From assembly GCA_022561895.1 (NCBI GenBank), contig JADFQH010000066.1, positions 1-11,590 of the forward strand: a stretch of 11,590 bases of DNA. Direction: 5' to 3'. Origin of the DNA: Methanobacteriota archaeon (GTDB taxonomy: Archaea; Halobacteriota; Halobacteria; Halobacteriales; Halalkalicoccaceae). This document shows, piece by piece, positions 6,057 through 11,590 of the stretch (the stretch's first letter is position 1; each line of letters begins with the position of its first letter). The position numbers and the translations under genes were made by a program. Under the pieces are notes generated by a model. The model searched no databases and was not told the origin of the DNA. It saw nothing but the letters and a program-made list of their open reading frames with translations.

Positions 6057-6212
6057 ATGAGCTACAACAGTTCCGGCTATCGCACCACTCTCGGCTGGTC
6101 GCTGCTCTCTTCGGGGATCGTCACGATGATTCTGAAGGTGATGCCCTTCGACTCGCTGTGGTGGGGCCTGCTGTTGATCGCGGCGGGAGTCGCCGTGATG
6201 ATGTATCGTTAG
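6057..6212 (+). CDS. Small two-helix membrane protein (51 residues, uncharacterised)
   Basis: MSYNSSGYRTTLGWSLLSSG... is a 51-residue protein with two hydrophobic segments, about residues 11-28 and 33-48, joined by a short loop MPFDSLWW. It would sit in the cell membrane as a hairpin. The ATG at 6057 has a plausible box A 28 bases upstream; a longer frame from 5946 would run into the ahcY promoter and is not favoured. Its last 4 bases overlap the stop of the convergent deaminase gene. I know no function for it; the call rests on the hydropathy pattern, promoter spacing and the fit between flanking genes. Confidence 0.6.
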   Translation: MSYNSSGYRTTLGWSLLSSGIVTMILKVMPFDSLWWGLLLIAAGVAVMMYR

Positions 6213-7507
6213 CCTGCGCGTTCGACCAGTTCCATCGCCCGGCGTTCGGCCGTCTCGCACACTGCCTTCTCCTCAAGCGTCAGCACCTCCCGATCGCGCA
6301 TGAGTACCTCGCCATCGCAGACCGTGTGACGCACGTCGGAGCCACGAACCGCGTAGGCGAGATGGCTCACGGGATCGTGTGCGGGCGTGAGGTGCGGTTT
6401 TTTGAAATCCACGACGGCCAGGTCGGCGTTCGCGCCTTGTTCGATCCTTCCCGAATCAATTCCGATCGCCTCTGCGCTTCCCGCAGTCGCCATCTTTACC
6501 ACCCGGTCGGCGGGGACAGCGGCCGCCGAATCGGCCGCGAGCTTGCCGATCATGGCCGCATCACGCAGTTCGTCGAACAGGTCGAGATCGTTGTTTGAAG
6601 CCGCGCCGTCGGTGCCGATTCCAACGGAAATCCCGGCGTCCAACACCGTCTCTACAGGTGCCATCCCGCTTGCGAGCTTCATGTTCGAGGCCGGACAGTG
6701 GATCACGCCGGTCCCCGAGTCCGCGAGCAGAGAAATCTCCCGGTCGTCGAGGTGGATGCCGTGAGCGAGAAACGTGTCTTCCCCGAGCAGGCCGAGTTCG
6801 TCGGCGTATTCGAGCGGGCGAATCCCTCGTTCTTCGACGATCGGCTCGACCTCCTCGTGGGTTTCGTTCGCGTGGATATGGATCGGCACGCCGATCTCCC
6901 TCGCGCCCTCGACCGAAAGCGCGAGACAGTTTTCCGATACTGTTGTGAGGCTGTGGGGCATCACCGCCGTGTTGATCCGTCCTTCCGCGTTCCCGTCAAA
7001 TTCGCGGGCAACCGCGATACTCTCCTCGACATCCGCCCGTGCCGCCTCGTCGTCCTTGCCGACCGTAACGATCCCGTGGCCGATTCGTGCGCGCATCCCC
7101 GATCGCTCGACGGCGGCGGCGATCTCCGCTACTTCGAAGTACATGTCCGCAAAGGCGGTGGTTCCGGATTTGATCATCTCGAGGATTCCCAGTTCCGTAC
7201 CGGCGCGTACGTCTTCGGCGGTGAGTTCGGCTTCGGCGGGCCAGATGTCCTCGCGGAGCCACGCACCGAGCGGCTTGTCATCGGCGTAGCCTCGAAGTAA
7301 AGTCATCGCGGCGTGGCCGTGGGCATTGACGAGGCCGGGAATTACGAGACAGCCCTCCGCGTCGAGCGTTTCGTCGCCCGCGGACAGTTCGCCCGGATCG
7401 CCGACCGAGATAATTTCTCCACCGTCTTGATCCACGAGCACGTCCGCACGAGTGGCGGTCATATCCGGTAGCAGGACTTGTCCACCCGAGATCTGAAGCG
7501 TCGCCAT
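6209..7507 (-). CDS. mtaD: 5'-deoxyadenosine / S-adenosylhomocysteine / methylthioadenosine deaminase (DadD/MtaD type)
   Basis: An amidohydrolase-superfamily deaminase that would remove the 6-amino group from adenosine-type nucleosides such as S-adenosylhomocysteine, methylthioadenosine or 5'-deoxyadenosine. The 432 residues show the metal ligands in order: His63 and His65 (NAHGH), His212 with Glu215 (HIHANET), LAHGIHLDD at 247-255, and Asp300 (GIGTDGAASNN). The small beta-sandwich at both ends of the chain (start to about 58, then after about 350) is typical of the superfamily. Which substrate dominates cannot be told from sequence; the nearby ahcY favours S-adenosylhomocysteine-related chemistry. 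No clear box A lies in the 41 bases separating it from the upstream dehydrogenase gene, so the two are probably co-transcribed. Other amidohydrolases (guanine deaminase, chlorohydrolases) share the fold but fit less well. Confidence 0.85.
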   Translation of the reverse strand: MATLQISGGQVLLPDMTATRADVLVDQDGGEIISVGDPGELSAGDETLDAEGCLVIPGLVNAHGHAAMTLLRGYADDKPLGAWLREDIWPAEAELTAEDVRAGTELGILEMIKSGTTAFADMYFEVAEIAAAVERSGMRARIGHGIVTVGKDDEAARADVEESIAVAREFDGNAEGRINTAVMPHSLTTVSENCLALSVEGAREIGVPIHIHANETHEEVEPIVEERGIRPLEYADELGLLGEDTFLAHGIHLDDREISLLADSGTGVIHCPASNMKLASGMAPVETVLDAGISVGIGTDGAASNNDLDLFDELRDAAMIGKLAADSAAAVPADRVVKMATAGSAEAIGIDSGRIEQGANADLAVVDFKKPHLTPAHDPVSHLAYAVRGSDVRHTVCDGEVLMRDREVLTLEEKAVCETAERRAMELVERAG

Positions 7508-7548
7508 ACTCTCATCGTTCGCCGTGAGATCGCCTCAATCTGCCGGTC

Positions 7549-8295
7549 TCAGCGAAGGCCCATCCCGCCGTTGACGCTCACGATCTCGCCTTGGACGAAC
7601 TCGTTTTCGAGCAGGTACTCGACGGTGTGAGCAACGTCTTCAGGCGAACAGGCGTACTCGGGAAGCAGCGTGCCGATGTTCTCGTGGCCGTGGAACTCCT
7701 CGTGTTCCAGAAATTCGACGATCTCGTCGTTCATCTCGCCCTCGACGGGTCCGGGTGCCACTGCGTTGACCTGCACACCTTCGGGACCGAGTTCACGCGC
7801 AAGCGCGCGGGTCAGCCCGTGCAACCCGGCCTTGCTCGCGGCGTAGGCGGCGTCGACCGTTCCATCGGTCCCGCCGATACTCGAGATGTTGACGATGTCG
7901 CCTCCCTCTGTTCCTGCCTCGGCCACGAGAGACGGTGCGGCCGCTCTGCTGACGTAAAACGCCCCACTGAGGTTCGTTTCGACGACCTCGTGCCATCTGT
8001 TCGGATCGATATCCGCGAGGCGAGTAGGGGAAATGATTCCCGCATTGTTCACGACGGCGTCCAGCCCACCGAACCGTTCGGCCGTCGTCTCTACCATCGC
8101 TTTGACCGCGTCGGGATCGCGCACATCGGCTTGTATGACGAGCGCCTCCGCGCCGCGCTCGCGGATAGCTTCGGCGACTTCCTCTGCATCCTCGACCGAG
8201 TCGCGGTGGTTCACCGCCACGTCGTGTGTTTCTGCCAGTCGAATCGCAACCGCCCGCCCGATTCCACGACTCGCGCCGGTGACGAGAACTGTCAT
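7549..8295 (-). CDS. Short-chain dehydrogenase/reductase (FabG-like)
   Basis: A 248-residue classical SDR oxidoreductase using NAD(H) or NADP(H). The cofactor motif TGASRGIG lies at 6-13 and NNAG at 83-86. Catalytic residues are Asn108 (ETNLSG), Ser138/Ser139 (NISSIGG), Tyr151 and Lys155 (YAASK). APGPVEGEM at 180-188 is the usual active-site lid, and the end (GEIVSVNGGMGLR) is family-like. An arginine (R31) after the second strand (VNHRD) hints at NADP preference. It resembles 3-oxoacyl-ACP reductases (FabG), but haloarchaea lack classical fatty acid synthesis, so the true substrate is unknown. It heads the minus-strand group with the deaminase gene and has its own box A at 8318-8325. Confidence 0.88.
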   Translation of the reverse strand: MTVLVTGASRGIGRAVAIRLAETHDVAVNHRDSVEDAEEVAEAIRERGAEALVIQADVRDPDAVKAMVETTAERFGGLDAVVNNAGIISPTRLADIDPNRWHEVVETNLSGAFYVSRAAAPSLVAEAGTEGGDIVNISSIGGTDGTVDAAYAASKAGLHGLTRALARELGPEGVQVNAVAPGPVEGEMNDEIVEFLEHEEFHGHENIGTLLPEYACSPEDVAHTVEYLLENEFVQGEIVSVNGGMGLR

Positions 8296-8317
8296 GGTCG
8301 TTTTCCTGACCGCGAAG

Positions 8318-8325
8318 AGAAATAC
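8318..8325 (-). promoter_or_regulatory. Box A for the SDR gene
   Basis: Minus-strand GTATTTCT centred about 27 bases before the ATG at 8295. The same AT-rich stretch continues as CTGTAT toward hisG, 44 bases before its start, and could serve that gene with a short leader. Confidence 0.45.
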
Positions 8326-8372
8326 CTGTATCGGATCGCAAGGCAGTTGCCGCCCCCAGCGAATGAGTGGAT

Positions 8373-9221
8373 ATGAAGATCGCCGTCCCGAACAAGGGTC
8401 GTTTGCACGAGCCGACGATCTCGCTGCTCGAACGCGCCGGACTCCACATCGAGAACGGTGCGAACCGGAAGCTGTACGCCGACACTGTCGACCCCGAGGT
8501 GTCGATTCTCTACGTCCGGGCGGCGGACATCCCCGAATACGTCGCCGACGGCGCGGCCGATCTCGGGATCACCGGGCTGGACCAAGCCAGAGAGGCCAAC
8601 CCGAGAAATATCGTCGATCTCCTCGATCTCGGGTTCGGGAGCTGTCGGATCGTCCTCGCCGCGCCCGAGGACGGCGAGATTACGAAAGCGGCGGATCTCG
8701 ACGGAAAAACCGTTGCCACCGAGTTCCCGAATGTGGCATACGAACACTTCGCCGAGCGAGGGATCGAACCCGAGATAATCGAGGTCACGGGCGCAACGGA
8801 GCTTACGCCCCACGTCGAGATGGCCGACGCGATAATCGACATCACCTCGACCGGGACGACCCTGCGGATGAATCGGTTAGGGATTATCGACGAAGTTCTC
8901 GAAAGTTCGGCCCGTCTCTTTGCCCGCGAGGACGTAGTCGAGCACCCAAAAACCGAGCAGATCCGCACCGCGCTCCAATCCGTTCTCTCGGCAAACGGCA
9001 AGCGGTATCTCATGCTCAACGCGCCCGAAGAACGGGTCGAGGAGATCCGCGAAGCGCTGCCCGGACTCGGCGGGCCCACGGTGATGGACATCGCAGGGGA
9101 GGGCATGGTCGCAATCCATGTGGTCGTTGACGAACGGGACGTTTTCGAGACGATCACCGAGGTCAAGAAACTGGGTGCGAGCGGGATTCTCGTCACCGAG
9201 ATCGAGCGCCTCGTCGAGTGA
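8373..9221 (+). CDS. hisG: ATP phosphoribosyltransferase HisG (long form)
   Basis: First enzyme of histidine synthesis; it joins ATP and PRPP to give N1-(5-phosphoribosyl)-ATP. The 282-residue length is that of the long form, which carries its own regulatory domain and does not need HisZ. The N-terminus MKIAVPNKGRLHEP and ADLGITGLD at 62-70 belong to the catalytic domain. The PRPP-binding signature is at about 151-164 (ADAIIDITSTGTTL). The C-terminal ACT-like domain, about 207-282, would bind histidine for feedback inhibition and ends GASGILVTEIERLVE. The ATG at 8373 is chosen over a GTG two codons upstream because MKIAVPNKGR is the usual start. The Doc-like gene begins 4 bases after the stop and is probably on the same transcript. 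Confidence 0.95.
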   Translation: MKIAVPNKGRLHEPTISLLERAGLHIENGANRKLYADTVDPEVSILYVRAADIPEYVADGAADLGITGLDQAREANPRNIVDLLDLGFGSCRIVLAAPEDGEITKAADLDGKTVATEFPNVAYEHFAERGIEPEIIEVTGATELTPHVEMADAIIDITSTGTTLRMNRLGIIDEVLESSARLFAREDVVEHPKTEQIRTALQSVLSANGKRYLMLNAPEERVEEIREALPGLGGPTVMDIAGEGMVAIHVVVDERDVFETITEVKKLGASGILVTEIERLVE

Positions 9222-9225
9222 GCCG

Positions 9226-9738
9226 ATGGAGTACCCCGTGCCCGAGGACGTTCACGCGATCCACCGGGCGGTCATCGAGTCGGACACGAAGACCGAACCG
9301 GGCGTTCGCACGCCCGAAGCGGTCGAGTCCGCGCTGCTTTACGTTTCTGAGGGGTATTTCGGGCAGGTTCCAGAAACGCTTCACGAGAAGGCGTTCCATC
9401 TGATGCGGCTGCTCGCAGCCGAACATCCCTACGTCGACGGGAACAAACGTACGGCATTGACCACCGCTGTCGTCTTTTATGCGCTCAATGACTACTATTT
9501 CGATCACGATGACCGTATTCGGACGATTCTCAAGGCGTTTGCTACCGATGAGCAACAGGCCGAAATCGAACCCGAACTCCGTTATTTCCGAGAGGGAACC
9601 GTCTGCGCTTTGCACGCCGACAAACCAGTTCAGCGCCTCACGAAACCAGCCGCTGATCGAGAAAGCATAGTCAAGCGGTTCGTCTCTTTCCATATTGAAC
9701 GGCATAAAGAGACGTACGAGAAGCTTGCGCGCGAATGA
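9226..9738 (+). CDS. doc: Doc-like Fic-fold protein (death-on-curing toxin family)
   Basis: A 170-residue protein with the Fic/Doc active-site motif HPYVDGNKRTA at 67-77: catalytic His67, acidic Asp71, and Lys74 at the place where AMP-transferring Fic proteins usually have Gly. That Lys is typical of Doc, whose P1 member phosphorylates elongation factor Tu. A helix-rich N-terminus and about 50 extra C-terminal residues make it longer than P1 Doc. The ATG at 9226 begins 4 bases after hisG, and no separate promoter or Phd-type antitoxin gene is visible on either side. It may be an orphan enzyme with a housekeeping or regulatory target, or it may be controlled by an antitoxin elsewhere. It ends 5 bases from the stop of the convergent protease gene. 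Confidence 0.85.
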   Translation: MEYPVPEDVHAIHRAVIESDTKTEPGVRTPEAVESALLYVSEGYFGQVPETLHEKAFHLMRLLAAEHPYVDGNKRTALTTAVVFYALNDYYFDHDDRIRTILKAFATDEQQAEIEPELRYFREGTVCALHADKPVQRLTKPAADRESIVKRFVSFHIERHKETYEKLARE

Positions 9739-9743
9739 TTTAT

Positions 9744-10691
9744 TTAGCGCAACTCAGGGACCGCAACACTGTCGTCGATCTCGACACTCCCGTAGCGCCA
9801 GCGCACCCACCAGACGGTCAGCAGACACGCCGCGACCATCGCACCAAAACCGAGTAATCCGGCTTCCGGGCCGAACGAACCGCCCGTCGCTGCCGTTGGC
9901 CCGCCCTGTTCGATATCAACGAGGCTCGCACCGAAGTCCAGCCCGCTGACCGGAAACCCATACACCGTGCCCTGAAAGAGGTTCCACGTCACGTGGAGTC
10001 CGATCGGGATCGCAAGCTCGCCTGTAAGAACGTAGCCGAGCGCTAACATCACGCCCGCAAACGAGATCGAAAGCGTGCTCACGAGGGTTGCGTTCGGGTT
10101 GCTCGCGTGGAGCGCGCCGAAAGCGAGCGAGGAGGCGATGGTCGCGAAGGCGATTGCGCCCCCGATCCCAAGTGGGCCGCGCGCACCCTCCGCGAGGTTC
10201 GTCAAGAGATACCCCCGAAGCAGGAGTTCCTCATAGATCCCGACGATGATGAAGAGGAGGAGACTTCCCACGACGACCCAGAGCAATGCCTCGCCCGCGA
10301 ACACCGCTCTCACTTCGATCCAGCCCGCCGCAAGCTGAACGAGGAAGATCCCAGTCATCAACAGTCCACCGAGTGCAAGCCCAAAGACGCAATCTACCCA
10401 CCACTCGCGATCGATCCCCAGCCCGAAATCGGCGAACCGCCGCCGATCGACGTAGCGACCGGCGAGCCAAACCCCGGCAATGGACGCGATTCCACTGAGA
10501 CCCGTGGTAAAAAGGGCAAGTCCCAATCCCGCGGTCGCAAGTAGCGCCACATCGAGAATCGAGAGAACGAACAACGGCGGAATCATAAACAACGCGGTCA
10601 CGACCGCGAGTATGATGACTCCGGCGATCACTCGTATGGGGGTTCGAGGTCGGTTCTCTTCTCCGTTCCAAACGGCTGATTTCAGGCTCAT
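9744..10691 (-). CDS. CPBP-family intramembrane glutamic protease
   Basis: A 315-residue multi-pass membrane protein (Abi/Rce1-like family) with all three catalytic motifs: EExxxR at Glu154, Glu155 and Arg159 (YEELLLRGYL), FxxxH at Phe191 to His195 (FGALH), and HxxxN at His233 to Asn237 (HVTWN). Around eight hydrophobic segments can be picked out, including 22-46, 48-62, 100-122, 136-152, 175-194, 203-222 and 275-297. Members cleave membrane-embedded substrates or process CAAX-type or bacteriocin-related peptides; the substrate here is unknown. Its ATG overlaps the stop of the upstream membrane protein gene (ATGA), and that gene follows tbp by 3 bases, so all three are likely one operon driven from the tbp promoter. 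Confidence 0.88.
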   Translation of the reverse strand: MSLKSAVWNGEENRPRTPIRVIAGVIILAVVTALFMIPPLFVLSILDVALLATAGLGLALFTTGLSGIASIAGVWLAGRYVDRRRFADFGLGIDREWWVDCVFGLALGGLLMTGIFLVQLAAGWIEVRAVFAGEALLWVVVGSLLLFIIVGIYEELLLRGYLLTNLAEGARGPLGIGGAIAFATIASSLAFGALHASNPNATLVSTLSISFAGVMLALGYVLTGELAIPIGLHVTWNLFQGTVYGFPVSGLDFGASLVDIEQGGPTAATGGSFGPEAGLLGFGAMVAACLLTVWWVRWRYGSVEIDDSVAVPELR

Positions 10692-11035
10692 GTTGGGGCA
10701 GTTCCGAGGAGGGCAAGGAGGTTCTGGAGGGCGAACCCTAAGAGAAAGCTCACGGTGAAGTGAACGAGGGTAATGAGTCCGGCGATCCGGTAGGAAACCC
10801 CATACACCGACTGGATCACGATCACGTCGGCGGCGAGTGCGAGCACCGCCGCTGGGACGGGCAGACCAGCGAGCGTCAGCGAGAGGACGATCGTCGCCGG
10901 AACCATCCCCGCGAGCGCGTTCCTGATCGGGACGTCACCCAGCACGTAGCGAGCGGCGATATGCAGGGTAAGACAGAAACCAAAGCCCACGACGAGAAGA
11001 CTCACGGCGAGGGTGAAAAGCGCACCCAGAACCAT
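10688..11035 (-). CDS. Small multi-pass membrane protein (uncharacterised)
   Basis: A 115-residue, almost entirely hydrophobic protein with about four membrane segments (roughly 3-25, 40-58, 60-78 and 83-108), separated by short polar turns such as RYVLGDVPIRN. It has no catalytic motif that I recognise; it appears to belong to a haloarchaeal family of unknown function. The start lies 3 bases after the tbp stop, and its own stop overlaps the start of the CPBP protease by 4 bases (ATGA), which points to translational coupling. A partnership with the protease in the membrane is plausible but is inference from the gene order alone. Confidence 0.8.
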   Translation of the reverse strand: MVLGALFTLAVSLLVVGFGFCLTLHIAARYVLGDVPIRNALAGMVPATIVLSLTLAGLPVPAAVLALAADVIVIQSVYGVSYRIAGLITLVHFTVSFLLGFALQNLLALLGTAPT

Positions 11036-11038
11036 CGC

Positions 11039-11590
11039 CTATTCGAGTAGCCCGAGCTCTTCGAGTCGCGAGACGATCTTATCGACGGCGTGTTCTGCGT
11101 CCACGGGCTGTTTCCCACCCGTGATGACGAGCTTGCCCGATCCGAAGAGCAGCGCAACGACCTTCGGTTCGTCGAGGCGATAGACCAGTCCGGGGAACTG
11201 CTCGGGTTCGTACTCGATGTTTTCAAGACCTAACCCGATCGCGATGGCGTTCAGATTGAGATTTCGTCCGAGATCCGCCGAGGTAACGATGTTCTGGACG
11301 ACGATCTCGGGATCGTCCTGCACTTGAATTTCGAGGTCGCGAAGCTTATCGAAGACGATCTGCAGACTTTCATGAACGTCGTCGGTCGATTTTGCCCCCG
11401 TACAGACGATCTTGCCCGAGCGAAAGATGAGCGCCGCGGATTTCGGGTTCTGGGTACGGTAGACGAGACCCGGAAACTGCTCGGGGTCGTAGTCAGCCCC
11501 ATCTAAATCCATCGCCACGCTCTGAAGATCGAGTTCCTGCCCAATGCCCGTCGACGCGACCACGTTCTCGATGTTGATGGTCTCCTTTGG
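11039..11590 (-). CDS. tbp: TATA-box-binding protein TBP (partial at the window edge)
   Basis: TBP binds box A and, with TFB, recruits RNA polymerase. 183 residues are in the window, from PKETINIENVVASTGIG; family members begin with only a few more residues, so perhaps three are missing beyond the edge. The two direct repeats of the saddle are plain: first repeat DPEQFPGLVYR ... SGKIVCTGAKS, second repeat EPEQFPGLVYR ... SGKLVITGGKQ. The chain ends RLEELGLLE. The protein is acidic, as haloarchaeal TBPs are. Haloarchaea often carry several tbp genes; this one is close to the chromosomal, housekeeping type. It leads an operon with two membrane protein genes that start 3 bases after its stop. 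Confidence 0.96.
   Translation of the reverse strand, partial: PKETINIENVVASTGIGQELDLQSVAMDLDGADYDPEQFPGLVYRTQNPKSAALIFRSGKIVCTGAKSTDDVHESLQIVFDKLRDLEIQVQDDPEIVVQNIVTSADLGRNLNLNAIAIGLGLENIEYEPEQFPGLVYRLDEPKVVALLFGSGKLVITGGKQPVDAEHAVDKIVSRLEELGLLE

Noticed and set aside
8033..9130. 365-residue plus-strand open frame across the SDR gene and hisG
   Set aside because: Its Arg-rich, low-complexity translation is a typical shadow frame of GC-rich genes; hisG and the SDR gene have clear family motifs in their own frames.
9118..9225. N-terminal extension of the Doc-like protein, or a Phd antitoxin upstream
   Set aside because: This stretch encodes the conserved HisG C-terminus in another frame; the alternative translation is Ser/Arg-rich and unlike Phd.
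1..11590. CRISPR array, rRNA or tRNA genes
   Set aside because: No regularly spaced direct repeats and no rRNA or complete tRNA structures were seen on either strand.

Overview
The window is chromosomal DNA from a halophilic archaeon (class Halobacteria). The predicted proteins are strongly acidic. Several starts have an AT-rich box A about 26-30 bases upstream, as expected for leaderless archaeal transcripts. The core genes are archaeal: primase large subunit PriL, Hjc resolvase, TATA-binding protein and archaeal-type AhcY. GC is high in the backbone (41 of 60 bases in 8641-8700), apart from one AT-rich block at about 2593-4150. I could not settle genus or species from the sequence.

Layout, left to right. 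1-448 (minus, runs off the edge) is an open frame that starts as a GNAT acetyltransferase and switches mid-domain into an M14 zinc-carboxypeptidase-like sequence, so it looks like a chimeric gene remnant. It is divergent from priL (528-1628), whose 3' end overlaps a small two-helix membrane protein gene on the other strand. A SWIM zinc-finger protein (1969-2592) follows; a perfect 23-base palindrome lies 8 bases before its start.

The AT-rich block holds two overlapping plus-strand genes of unrecognised name (2665-3171 and 3164-4141). Both begin with a LAGLIDADG-like helix in which the catalytic Asp is replaced by Cys (LDGCG). The second adds a long C-terminal part that I read as up to three tandem ribbon-helix-helix-like units. 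The pair looks like a nuclease fold reused for DNA binding and is the best candidate here for an undescribed system.

4181-8295 is mainly a minus-strand metabolic block: short-chain dehydrogenase, a DadD/MtaD-type deaminase, AhcY and Hjc. AhcY and the deaminase both act on S-adenosylhomocysteine or related nucleosides. Hjc begins directly after the ahcY stop. A 51-residue membrane protein is encoded on the plus strand between ahcY and the deaminase gene.

On the plus strand, hisG (8373-9221) is followed 4 bases later by a Doc-like Fic protein with no visible antitoxin gene. The right end is a tight minus-strand operon: tbp (partial at the edge), a small multi-pass membrane protein and a CPBP-family intramembrane protease.
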